Origin: Aradus depressus
Taxonomy: Eukaryota; Arthropoda; Insecta; Hemiptera; Aradidae
Assembly: GCA_963662175.1 (NCBI GenBank)
Contig: OY759216.1
Span: forward strand, 36,101,087-36,165,086
Direction: 5' to 3'
Length of the DNA: 64,000 nt
The position numbers were made by a program, and so were the translations under genes. The notes beneath the pieces were generated by a model. It saw nothing but the letters and a program-made list of their open reading frames with translations. It did no database searches and was not told where the DNA came from. This document shows positions 1-9,829 of the stretch, one piece after another (within the stretch, counting starts at the first letter, position 1; every line of letters begins with the position of its first letter).

Positions 1-64
1 ATCCAGGAAATTTTAAATTGTTAAAGTTGTTAGTTTTTTTAGATAGTTTTTTATGTACATAAAT

Positions 65-546
65 GTCATAACCGTAAACCCATGATTCATCACCTGTTAT
101 GATCCTTGACAAGAATCTTTTTCTGAACGATCAAGTAGTTCCTGATAAACCTGGACGCGATTGGCTTTTTGGTCGTCCGTCATCAGGCGTGGCCCAAATT
201 TCGCAGCAACGCGATGCATCTTCCATTTTTCGGTCAAAATCTCATGAAAAGATCCAACTGATATCCCACACTCTTCAGCAAGCTCCCTGACGGTCAGACG
301 TCGATTTGCCCGCACCAGGGTGTTGATTTTATCGACGTGTGGGTCGTCAGTTGAAGTGGAAGGACGTTCAGGATGCTCATCGTCTTCAATCGACTGTCGA
401 CCACCCTTAAAACGTTCATGCCACTAGAAACATGCCTTACGCTTCATAGCAACATCACCGTAGGCCATGTTGAGCATAGCAAATGTTTCAGTCGCAGATT
501 TTCCAAGTTTATCACAAAATTTCACAGCAAGTCCGTTATTCATTCA
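65..546 (-). pseudogene. mariner transposase fragment, broken
   Basis: Read on the minus strand from about 546, this translates as the N-terminal half of a mariner-type transposase (DNA cut-and-paste, TA target). Visible blocks are GKSATETFAMLNMAYGD, WHERFKGGRQSIEDDE, the helix-turn-helix stretch LTVRELAEECGISVGSFHEI and TDDQKANRVQVYQELLDR. After a frame change comes ITGDESWVYGYD, which carries the first catalytic Asp block. Two lesions are direct: an in-frame TAG at 424-426, and a one-base loss in the A-run (minus strand) near 118-122 that shifts the frame before the ITGDE block. Similarity stops at about position 65, so the rest of the catalytic domain is absent or lies outside the window. 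No terminal repeat is seen. This is a dead copy; the family call is confident from the motifs. Confidence 0.88.
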
Positions 547-578
547 GGTCAAAATCGCACTTCACTGATAACCGCGTA

Positions 579-739
579 GCTAACGAGAATCTGACATCGT
601 TCAGGCTCGAGACCATAGCTTGACGTCCTATCCGAAGGCAGTGTGCTCACCTCGTACCTAAGGGCCTCTGCCGGGTTTCGAACTTGCTCATGAGCTCGGT
701 AAACAAGCACGCTATCTCCGAGCTACCGGCACCCTCTGA
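579..739 (-). repeat. SINE-A, 5' half, old copy
   Basis: Minus-strand copy of the tRNA-derived SINE described in full at 15606-15949. The head with the A-box complement (GAGCTACCGGC) is at 720-736, and the copy runs leftward only as far as the GTCAGATTCTCGTTA segment. The 3' half is missing. It abuts the mariner relic. Confidence 0.8.
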
Positions 740-1515
740 GGACTGTTTCAAATTGACTGCTGACTGAATCCCTTGTAAATAAATAAATGACATTGATTTC
801 CTTGTGACAAAATGGATTATTGCAGTTCCATAATAATGCATATAACCAAATCTAGTTTGAACTGTAATATCAAATCTTAGATTAGATGCAATTGACTTTT
901 AGGTTAAAAAAAAACATTCTTAGCCAATTAGAAACTACAGATTTCCAAAAAAGAAGTATAAATGCGCATCACCTAAAGCTAATAGAACCGGTATTAAGTG
1001 ATATTCTCCTGGAGGCACACAAATCAAATTATACACTTTATTATTTTGTTTTCTCATTTGTCCTCTAAATGCCCTCCCCCTAGATTGCTTATTTTCAATT
1101 TTTAATGAGCTATTAAGTCTTATTAATGTCCATTAAGTGATTCGTCAAATCTTATCCAACAATTATACTAATAGGTTTCACTTATGAGGTAACTTAAAGC
1201 CGTATATTAGGCACTTTGACGTTTTGAAGGTTTTGCAATTTTATTGATTTTCGTTTCCTTTACGAATTATTGTTAGGTATATTGTTTAAAAGAATGAAAT
1301 TTACCTTTTAGTTTACGTCAGTTGTAAAAACTTTGCTTGGCAGCATTCGTTAGATACTTGGGAAACCAAGTATTGAGTTAGGGTTAGGGTGCATGAGTCA
1401 GCGAACATTTCCACAATCTCTGCAGAGACGTTTTCACGAAAATTTCAGCCCTGAAACAGTTATATCCAGTGTTTCTGCCCAAAAATTCAATTAGTAAGTT
1501 CCTGTAGTAGTAGTA
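740..1515. other. no gene seen; AT-rich
   Basis: No conserved frame or known repeat recognised. It holds two TTAGGG-like units at about 1379-1391, too few to be telomeric. Confidence 0.5.
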
Positions 1516-1519
1516 TTAA

Positions 1520-1835
1520 CTGCGGTGCGGTTCAATGAGTTCCTTCTGAAGTTTATTCTAAGGATATTAGCTTCATGGGGCTTAATGAATTTCTGCAATT
1601 TCAGCAATCTTAGCTTCATGGGTTCAGTGAGTACCTGCTGAAGGTTATTCTAGGGATATAAGCTTCATGGTGCTTAGTGAGTTTCTGCAATTTCAGCAAT
1701 CTTAGCTTCATGGGTTCAGTAAGTACCAACTGTAGGTTATTCCAACGATGTTAACTTCGAGAAGTTCAATGATTTTACACTGTAATTTATTCTTCTGATG
1801 TTAGCTTCACAGGGTTCAGTGAGTTCCGAGCCGTC
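1520..1835. repeat. tandem array, alternating 43/49-bp units
   Basis: The block TAGCTTCATGG or a variant recurs at 1568, 1611, 1660, 1703, 1752 and 1802. Spacings are 43, 49, 43, 49 and 50, so a higher-order unit of about 92 bp is present. The last two units are the most diverged. No coding frame runs through it. Confidence 0.8.
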
Positions 1836-2058
1836 CTCATGTCAAGTGCTTTGAAGGGGTTGAAAGAATTCAGAGTCACCCCTCCTAGAAGTTTTTCCCA
1901 CTCTAGACCTTCAGCTTCCAGCTTCCCATAAAAACATTTACAATTTTTCAATTAATTTAAACATGCCGGATGTGTCTACACATTCATCTTTCAAGCCAGC
2001 ACCCAACTTAATCTGAAAGCCGAGTAGATAACTCCTTTTTATTCCTTCTCTACGTAAC

Positions 2059-2090
2059 CTGATGATGGCTGTTAATAACTGAAACTAGTT
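2059..2090 (+). ncRNA. hammerhead-like motif (degenerate)
   Basis: CTGATGA at 2059-2065, then T, a short imperfect stem II, GAAA at 2081-2084 and the palindrome ACTAGT at 2084-2089 followed by TG. The order and spacing match the better motif at 19007. Stem II pairs poorly here, so activity is doubtful. No inverted partner is nearby. Confidence 0.35.
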
Positions 2091-2129
2091 GTGAAGTAAA
2101 TAAAATTGTTGTTGAACTTGATACCTTTG

Positions 2130-3440
2130 TGTTACTTGGATTGAGAGAATAAATGGCGTAGTTTTCCGAAGGAATATTGAAACCGTACTTTGTATCTTAC
2201 TGGGAAAGAAGAATGCGTGGGGAGGACAACATGGAGTAAGAGTTAATGTTCGAATATTTTTCAGCTCTGGGTTCTAAGAGATTCTTTTCGCCTAGCTTAT
2301 TAACCAAATGTTTTTAAAGGAAAACAACCGCTTACTTTAACCCTGAGGGTGACCCTTGATTGTGCTTTATCTGTGGTGCCCAGCCTCCGGTTAATCGAGA
2401 GTTGAGTGTATTTTTATTAAATTGAAAAAAGTAAAAATATATTCAAAGGACAAGTTGTAGAATGATTTTGAATGAGGTTGGAATGATTTTGAACAAGAGC
2501 TGAGTTGAGGTGTCAAAGAGCAGGTGACAGCCGACTGACAAGGTAATTACCAGAGTTCTCCCCTAGCTGACAGAGGGTGAGTTCACCCCTAATTCCTCCC
2601 TCCTTGCGCTAAATCATTGGATCAACAATACTAGTGGAGGGTGGAGTGACACGCGCGCTACACCGGGTAATCACATCCAATAGGCCGTTGTAACCAGTTC
2701 CAACCCCATCTCGCTCCTTCTGTTTGTGTTCAACTTGTGTTAGTCCATTGTGATGATGACTTAACTGCTCCAGATACACAAGTAATCCACTCAATACTAG
2801 GTACTTGAGTATTTAGATGAGGGGAGGTACGTTATTTTATGGCAGAGTTCCTCCACAGATATTCGTCTTTAAGGTCTGTCGAATCTACGTTTTAATCTTG
2901 TACATACTAATTTATTTCATTTCTCTTGTTTTTGAAGTGTAACTTCTTTACTTAGTTATAGCAGGACGTTTTGAGGTAGATGCAGCGTTTTCCCCCTCCA
3001 AAACGCAAACGAAAAATCGTAACATTCTTGACGCTCACTGAACGGACTGCGCATACTTGTACGCACCTTTCACTTTTGATGCTTTAACCTTTCACTTGTG
3101 ATGCTTTAATACAACACGTGTATTTCTTATCCGTTTTTGTTTGAATTAATGCAGTTTTTGTGCAACGCTCTACTTAAATTTACTTATTGTGCATCGTCTA
3201 ATTGTACTTATTGTTTTAACTTTATTGTGTATCGCATAAAATGTACACAATACAATGAAAACAAACAAGTGAAAATGGAGATAAAAATAATAAGTAGTTG
3301 ATTTTTGTTTTATAACCGTTATTCTATTCTACAATTCCGAAAACAATTTTATGATTTTACAATAATCGCATTTACTTTTAGATAATAAACAGATGTCACT
3401 AGTTAATCAATATCATATTTATAATAATATATTTAAGGCA
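2130..3440. other. no gene seen; possibly unique sequence
   Basis: No coding frame or dispersed repeat recognised. 2530-2800 is the least AT-rich part and contains the homeodomain-type core TAATTA at 2545-2550, which fits but does not prove a regulatory role. A 24-bp near-duplicate (CCTTTCACTTNTGATGCTTT) lies at about 3064-3107. Confidence 0.4.
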
Positions 3441-3444
3441 AGGG

Positions 3445-3660
3445 GGCGCCGGTAGCTCAGTGGTATGCGTACTCGTCTTCCCAGCTCAAGATCGTGGGTT
3501 CGAAACCCGACCGAGGCCCTTAGTTTATTTTATCTGGGAGGTAAAATAAACTTAAGCCTGTACGATGTCAGGTACTCGTTAAAGACCCCTACCCTAGGTG
3601 AATAAAAATTTAGGGTAGGCAAAATTTAGGACTCCCATAGTGGAGTCGGGATCATGTCCT
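3445..3660 (+). repeat. SINE-A, internally deleted and 3' truncated
   Basis: The tRNA-like head is well kept (GGTAGCTCAGTGG, GGGTTCGAAACCC). The segment between AAACTTAAG and CCTGTACGATG that carries GCACGCCGTCCTTCGGATGG in full copies is missing. The copy stops at CATGTCC, before the 3' tail. Confidence 0.85.
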
Positions 3661-4260
3661 TAATAAATTAATGTGACCTTAACTGTAAATAAAAATTTTT
3701 ACCAACATATTATATGATTAAAAAAATTTCCTGAATTAAATTACTTCCAATCTGGACCAATGTTAATAAAAATAGTTAAAATAAAAATAGTTAAAATAAA
3801 AATACAGTCTATTAGCACAAAAAGGAACAGAAAATAGAAGAGTTTCACTTCAAACCACACACGCTTTCTATTTCTTTTATTTATTTGTATTTTTTTGTTA
3901 TCTTTATTTATTTTTTCATTTATATATATATTGTGGGGGTTACTTTTAAAAAAAAAAAGGTATTACAATGAACTTTTTTTCTTCTTATATTTGAAATTAT
4001 TTTTAGGCTTTATAACATTATTTTCTTTAAAATTAGGAAAACATATTTACTTGTTTATTTAGGCTACCCTTTGTTTTCTTAATCGTTTTGCGGATCAAGT
4101 GCATAGTGTTTGATGTCGACGCTGTCCTGAGCTTCGCCCGGTACGTAGAACTGCATGAGATATTCTGTTGATCTTCTTCTCGGATCATGCTAAACAGACG
4201 GCCGTACAAACGGACAGACGGGGTAAGAAAAATCTGAGTTTCCCAATTCTCTTCATTATA
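3661..4260. other. no gene seen; very AT-rich
   Basis: Low-complexity A/T runs and a short repeat of TAAAATAAAAATAGT at about 3776-3805. Nothing else recognised. Confidence 0.5.
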
Positions 4261-4261
4261 T

Positions 4262-4745
4262 TTTCATGCTACACGAAGTATAGGGAAATTTGTGTAATCG
4301 ACCGGAAATTCGATGCGGCGTTTACTGCCTGTCTGTGTGTGTGTCTCACGATAATTTTCGATAGGACGACACTTACTAATTTTCAGCGGAATCGACTGAA
4401 GAAAAGGGTGGATCAAAGGGGATTCAATTCAAATACCTCAATAACTCCCAATGTAATTAATTATCGACATGAAATTTTATATTCAGATTCAAAACCCCGT
4501 AAAGACACATTAATTTCCCCCGAAATAGGCCGAAGAGAAAGGGGATCAGAGGATGAGGGCTTAACACAAACACCCTAATAACTGCCGAATTAATGAATGT
4601 ATCAAAACAAAATGTAATATGAAATTCAGAAGCTCCAATGTAAGTCAACTATTGACTTTTAGCCTAAACAGCCGATCCGTTTTGGAGGGAGAGCGACAAC
4701 TTAAGTACATTGCCTGTGATTCATCGACGACATTTTTATATATGT
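4262..4745 (+). repeat. family B repeat, near full length
   Basis: Family B is the most common repeat here, with about 25 pieces in both orientations. The plus orientation runs from a block like GTTATGTAATCGGTCAGAAA, through TGTGTGTCTGTGAACACGAT, then two or three related subunits of roughly 140-150 bp (TAATGAATGTATCGACACGA...TAAGGACGACACCTATTAAT), to TGGGGAAGTACATTGCCGGT and GATTCACCGACGAC. This copy has three subunits. The reading frame across 4168-4578 is incidental. No protein, tRNA head or poly-A tail is seen, so the transposon class is unknown. Confidence 0.8.
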
Positions 4746-5169
4746 CGTAGATAACTGTAATACAGAAACTGGCCACCATGACAGTTATGTTGTGTAGTTG
4801 CTCGACTAAGGCCACTACTGAGAGGGACTGTATGGCTGGATTATGGCTGTTGTGAAGCAGTGCAGGTAACCCAGCGTGTCAGGAATCCCACCGCCTCCTA
4901 TATAATTATGTGATCAGGACTAACCTCTTACTCAGCCTCCAGACCTCCCCCTCATAACTACCCAACATAACTCCCTCTAACTGCCCCCTTTTTTACACAA
5001 TCCCCTTCCAGTTCTTGTCCTTTTTTGCCGATACTTTTCCGTCGTAACTGTCAAAAGTGCAATACCCATTAAAAAATACGTTCGTGAGTATTATTTGAAA
5101 TACTGCTGCAGGATTAATCTGCATTGCCTCTTGTCTATTTAACTCAAACAATGCGAAGCTGAAAAAAAA

Positions 5170-5785
5170 AATAAGTTGTCGGTGAATCAATGGCAATATA
5201 CTTCCCCAGAACGAATTAATCAATTATCCTTCCAAAACTAGTCTACCGTTGTTGGTTGTTTCCGGCATTTCTTCCACAATTTTTTGGACAATATTTCGGT
5301 ACACTTACACGTCCCTTCTTCCGGTCACTATGAACCTAAGTTACCTTAGTTAGAAACCTTAAAAACCTTAGTTAGTCTACCGTTTGCGCTAATATTCAAT
5401 ATTTGACTTACATAAGAGTTGCTAAATCCTGATACTAAATTGTGTTTCGATAAATTCATTACATCGGCAGTTATTAGGTTTTTTGAATTCAGCCCTCCCC
5501 TGGAGCCCCCTTCCCTTCTGCAGATATCGCTGAAAGTCCTCATTGAGTTTTGCCTTTAAATACGTAGTTTCATGTCGATAAATGTATTGCATCGGCAGTT
5601 ATTGGGGTTTTTGAGTTAAGCCTCCCCTATTTGGTTCTGGATAAGCATATGCAATTTGGTTTCGATAAATTTATTTTATCGGAAAAATCTATACATTTTT
5701 TTTTCATTTTTGGAATCAAGGATTTGGGAAATATGATATTCCGGTGGAAACTCAACATCGATTACATAACTTCCTCTATACTGTA
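5170..5785 (-). repeat. family B repeat, interrupted
   Basis: Minus-oriented copy. It starts with the GTCGGTGAATC end and reaches CATAACTTCCTCTATACT at 5764-5781, where a SINE-A begins. About 5240-5345 is foreign to the family and contains a segment shared with 49680-49745. Confidence 0.8.
5288..5332 (-). ncRNA. weak hammerhead-like motif
   Basis: Minus strand: GAAGAAGGGACGTG, then GTACC, then GAAATATTG. The same block recurs at 49693-49735. The order resembles the hammerhead core (purine-rich GA block, stem, GAAA, AATATT palindrome), but the first core block is not CTGANGA. Listed mainly as a two-copy repeat. Confidence 0.2.
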
Positions 5786-6121
5786 AGGTTTTATGACTCA
5801 TGCCCGGGCTTTAACTACGAGGTCATATCGCCTACTACCAGAGCGCTCTTTCGTCACTCTGGTGAACATGAGCCCGACTCTACTGTGGGAGTCCTAAATT
5901 TTGCCTACTCTAAATTTTTATTCACCTCGGGCAGGGGTCTTTAACGAGTACCTGACATCGTACAGGCTCGGGACCATCGCTTAACGTCCCATCCGAAGGA
6001 CGGCGTGCTTAAGTTTATTTTACCTCCCAGATAAAATAAACTAAGGGCCTCGGTCGGGTTACGAACCCACGTTCTTGAGCTCAGAAGGCAAGCACGCATA
6101 CCACTGAGCTACCGGCACCCA
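5786..6121 (-). repeat. SINE-A, near full length
   Basis: Complete body from the 3' end (AAAACC complement at 5786) to the tRNA-like head (GAGCTACCGGCACCC) ending about 6121. It sits at the end of a family B copy. The CCTAA tail is reduced to one unit. No clean target duplication found. Confidence 0.88.
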
Positions 6122-6461
6122 TGTATAAGGTTGTTGAGGATCGTCTACAGATGAAGACATTAAGAAGTGACAATGAAGTTCTGTTGTAATTGAATCACAA
6201 TGAAACTCAAGCATTCATAATTAAAAAGAGACAGGTCTATGAGATACACAGCTAATTGACACCTTGCCCTCAAACAATAATTGTTATGTCTTAAATTAAC
6301 AATGAAAGAAAAGTCAATGTACTTTGTACTAAGTTCTTGCTCTCCCTCTTAGAGGTATAAAAGACTCAGAGACTTCTCAATTACCAAAGTAAATTTCGTG
6401 TTGATACATTCGTTATATTAACAATTACATATCATTGGATTGCGATGCGCTAACAAACCAA
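6122..6461. other. no gene seen
   Basis: Unrecognised AT-rich sequence leading into the palindrome at 6462. Confidence 0.5.
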
Positions 6462-6804
6462 CGAGAAGCTGCAGATATACCTGCGAACCTCTTTGAGATT
6501 TTCCGAAAGAACTCTCCGCATTCAGAAATCTTCTACGATTATTGAGAGACACAAAAATGTCCAATGAATTCTGAAATCTTTTGACCCAAGCTTATGTTGC
6601 TCGCTCCAGTGGTAGGCTTTGTGATAGGTAGCCGCTACCTACCACAAAGCCTACCACTGGAGCGAGCAACATAAGCTTGGGTCAAAAGATTTCAGAATTC
6701 ATTGGACATTTTTGTGTCTCTCAATAATCGTAGAAGATTTCTGAATGCGGAGAGTTCTTTCGGAAAATCTCAAAGAGGTTCGCAGGTATATCTGCAGCTT
6801 CTCG
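6462..6804. repeat. 343-bp near-perfect palindrome, 171-bp arms
   Basis: Arms 6462-6632 and 6634-6804 are inverted copies around the single base at 6633. I noticed one mismatch, at the GTGATAGG/CCTACCAC position near the centre. The 8-mer CGCTAACA lies just outside the left arm (6448-6455) and across the right edge (6803-6810). Just beyond is a smaller palindrome, CTAACATATTATGTTAG. No coding frame or hammerhead core is inside. It could be a folded-back mobile element or an artefact of a read joining both strands. Confidence 0.9.
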
Positions 6805-6894
6805 CTAACATATTATGTTAGTGAGACGAGATGAGCTGAGCTGATCTCTGAAAAAAAAAAAAATTACATATTTGGCCAATTTGGCTAGAAAGGT

Positions 6895-7350
6895 CGTTCT
6901 TATGGAGTTTTAAATTCACATATGACACTTCTGTCATTATATTCAATTACAACTGCAATTATTACAGTTTTTTATATATTACGTCCCCTCTCCCCAAAAA
7001 TAGGGAGGTGTCGTCCTTAGAGGGTTCTGGATACACATACTGAATATAGTGTCGATACATTATGAAAGTTTATGGGTTAATCCCCCTCCCGAACCTCCTC
7101 GTGTATCCAGAACCCCTTAAGGACGACACCTATTAATTTTCAGTCAAATTGGCCAAAGAGAAAGAAGGAATTAGGATGGAGACACACAAAAACTTGAATA
7201 ACTGCCGTTGTAATGAATCTATTGACACGAGACTCATATTGCAAATTGAACTAGGTAAACATGAAATTGCAGTGAAACCTGCAACCCTCTGCCCGATTAC
7301 ATAACTTCCCCTATACTTCGTAAAGCTGGGGACGTAGCGCACACAAAAAT
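6895..7350. repeat. family B, two copies head to head
   Basis: A minus-oriented piece meets a plus-oriented piece. Their shared block makes an inverted repeat with arms at 7006-7036 and 7102-7132 (GTGTATCCAGAACCCCTTAA and its complement). A short minus piece ending CATAACTTCCCCTATACTTC closes the segment. Confidence 0.75.
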
Positions 7351-7379
7351 AGTGAAATAAGAATTGAAACAAAAATCAA

Positions 7380-7860
7380 CTGTATCACTGTATCGTTGTG
7401 CTTTGCTTTTGGTTTTTATTCAACAATATGTGTATATTAGCGAAAACGTGTCATTGTCCCTGTTGATACGTTTTGTATTACCAATCTTGTTATTAGAACA
7501 GAGTTAATGTTACCATTATTTGATATTATAAAACTGAACTATATTATATTCACATTATTTAGTAATTTGACAGTAACGAGCTGATAATCAGGCAAGAAAA
7601 CCTATATTTTACTTGTAAACAAGTTTCAAATTAATACAATTTTCGTAAAGGTTTCCTCACTGTTGAGTAAGCAAATTATCTCGTATTGACAGGTACGTTG
7701 TCTACGTTATCATTCGTATTATCGTTAAACGTTACAAAGAACGTACTTCTTTTATACAAGTACAGTGTTGTAAAATCGAGCTCTGGGCCTCGGAACCGAG
7801 TCTTCTGTGCTTGAGCCTTGGAGTGTTGAAGCCTGGAGTCTTAAGTTCTAATGATCCGAG
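7380..7860. other. no gene seen
   Basis: AT-rich sequence with no recognised repeat or frame. Confidence 0.45.
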
Positions 7861-7861
7861 G

Positions 7862-7968
7862 TCAAGGCCCTTAGATTTTTTAACTGGGAGGTGGAAAAAC
7901 ATTGAGCACGCCATCCTTCGGATGGGACATTAAGCGATGGCCCCGAGCCTGTACGATGTCAGGTACTC
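7862..7968 (+). repeat. SINE-A middle fragment
   Basis: Holds the GGGAGGT hairpin region and CTTCGGATGGGACATTAAGC to TGTACGATGTCAGGTACTC. Both ends are missing and it is diverged. Confidence 0.8.
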
Positions 7969-8984
7969 CCCAGGTACTTCTTCTTGGGTAACACTTTCAT
8001 ATAGAGACTGCAGTTTTTGAAGAGTTAGGAAGCAAACAACCACCCGTCTTCAAAGCCTATATGTTGTAAGGATATCAGATAGTCCATATCTCTTACAGAA
8101 GTTGATTACAATTAATTAGCAATTCATATTCTGACATGAAGAAATATTATTCCGGAAAAAATGTCTTTTTTTATTTTCAGTTGTATAGCGTTTTTTTTTT
8201 TTTTTTTTTTTTTTTCACCGAGTGTTTATCAACACAGAAAACCCAGAACTCCGATAACCCTGTGGCCTAACTAAGTGATTTCTCGGAACCGATGTCTTTG
8301 ATCTGGTAATAAATTATATCTGGCAACATTCTCCGTGGGTTCACCAGCACGGGTCAGCCTCACCGATCCAATCTTTGATTTTTATTAATTTCTTCTTCAT
8401 ATGTCATAATGTTGAGTTGTGGTTTGAAGATTATCAAGTTGATTTGAAACCTTCATACGGTAACTGTTAACTCATTTAAACTTCTGATGCAGCTGTTTAT
8501 TTAATTTCCGCAAGACACTTGGAGTGGAAATGTTAATTTACTTTCGTTATATTATTCGAGGAATGTAGATGAGACTGATTACAAATTTCTTACCTATACG
8601 ATAAAAGATTTTTTGATCGTGGATAGATAGGTAAATAGGTTATAGAAATATATAGAATGAACAGAAAAAAAAAACACTATACCATTAGACAATGCTCATT
8701 TGGTGGGTTGAACCTTATTCTTTTTTTGGAAGTATTAATATGGTTAATATTAGTGTAATTTTTATTCTTTATGCTTATGAGGTATTTAAAAAATAATAAT
8801 ATATAACAATAAATAAACAATTTCTTAAGAAAATATATAAGTTAAAAAAAAAAAAATGTTCAATTTAAAATGAATGAATCAACAAGTCGTTGTCTATATT
8901 GTCAATTACACTCCATGGAGATATAGTGTTCCATTTCTCCCCATATTCGCCTCGTCTAACCTTCCTCGGTTAACCCTTACCGAA
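7969..8984. other. no gene seen; possible poly-A-tailed insert
   Basis: A 23-base T run at about 8192-8214 with non-repetitive sequence to its right could be the minus-strand poly-A tail of a retrotransposed piece (about 8192-8370). I do not recognise the body. The rest is AT-rich. Confidence 0.35.
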
Positions 8985-9475
8985 AATATGGAATCTCTGG
9001 AAGGTGAGGTAACGTCTCATCTGTTTCTCTATAATGAGTGTATCTGTTGAACGGACCGTGAGGATGTGTGTTCTCTGAGCATTCTTGGAAGCTCTTTTGA
9101 AGGTACATCCTCATCCACCTATGTCTTGGAATGCTCACTTTCTGTCTGGGGTTATTTTCTGAGAATGACTTCTTGTCAAGTCCTCTTATTATCCGGGTTC
9201 GGTATGCCTTCCTGGAAGGGCTCACTTGAATCTTGGCCAGTCGGTCTGCTTCCTTGTTTCCCTGAATTTCCGACTGAGTACCCAGTAGAGTCTAATATTC
9301 TTGTATTTTTCTAAGATGTTTAACTGTTTTGAGCAGATTTCTCAGAGTCAGCAAGTGCTTGAAATGTTGCTTGGCTGTCCGTCTCGTCTCTCCTAGATTC
9401 CAACTCAGTTTGAAATACAGTAGCGTGGGCTCTGTTTCTAGAAACATCTTAGTTCCAATCTCTGCTCTGGTTAGG
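8985..9475 (-). pseudogene. LINE RNase H domain relic
   Basis: On the minus strand, read across two frames, several RNase H blocks of a non-LTR retrotransposon appear in order: ATVFQTEL (about 9402-9430), TDSQATFQALADSE (about 9340-9382), a degraded WVPGHSG-like site near 9271-9291, then GNKEADRLAK (about 9233-9262). The longest open piece continues to 8977 as an unremarkable C-terminal tail. Frame changes between blocks and a short gap between the TEL and DSQA blocks show it is dead. RNase H removes RNA from the RNA-DNA hybrid during retrotransposition. Clades such as Jockey or I carry it, but the RT domain is absent here, so I do not assign a clade. A SINE-A is inserted at its upstream edge. 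Confidence 0.72.
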
Positions 9476-9827
9476 TTAGGTTTTATGACTCATGCCCGGG
9501 CTTTAACTACGAGGTCATATCGCCTGCTACCAGAGCGCTCTTTCGTCACTCTGGTGGACATGAACCCGACTCTACTGTGGGAGTCCTAAATTTTGCCTAC
9601 CCTAAATTTTCATTCACTTAGGGTAGGGGTCTTTAACGAGTACCTGACATCGTACAGGCTCGGGACCATCGCTTAACGTCCCATCCGAAGGACGGCGTGC
9701 TTAAGTTTATTTTACCTCCCAGATAAAATAAACTAAGGGCCTCGGTCGGGTTACGAACCCACGTTCTTGAGCTCAGAAGTCCAGCACGCATACCACTGAG
9801 CTACCGGCGCCCTTAAATCTCTGCTCT
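9457..9827 (-). mobile_element. SINE-A, full length, 12-bp TSD
   Basis: Element about 9469-9812 between two copies of AATCTCTGCTCT (9457-9468 and 9816-9827). It carries the telomere-like tail, seen here as GGTTAGGTTAGG at 9469-9480, and a complete tRNA-like head at the right end. The clean duplication fixes both boundaries and shows insertion into the LINE relic or its edge. Confidence 0.93.
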
Positions 9828-9829
9828 TG

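Noticed and set aside
1379..1391. Telomeric TTAGGG repeat
   Set aside because: Only two units in ordinary sequence; chance is enough.
4168..4578. 136-codon frame as a gene
   Set aside because: It runs through a family B repeat that is broken in every other copy. No conserved protein across copies.
9066..9589. Plus-strand frames at 9.0-9.6 kb
   Set aside because: Shadows of the minus-strand LINE RNase H relic and of the SINE-A inserted beside it.
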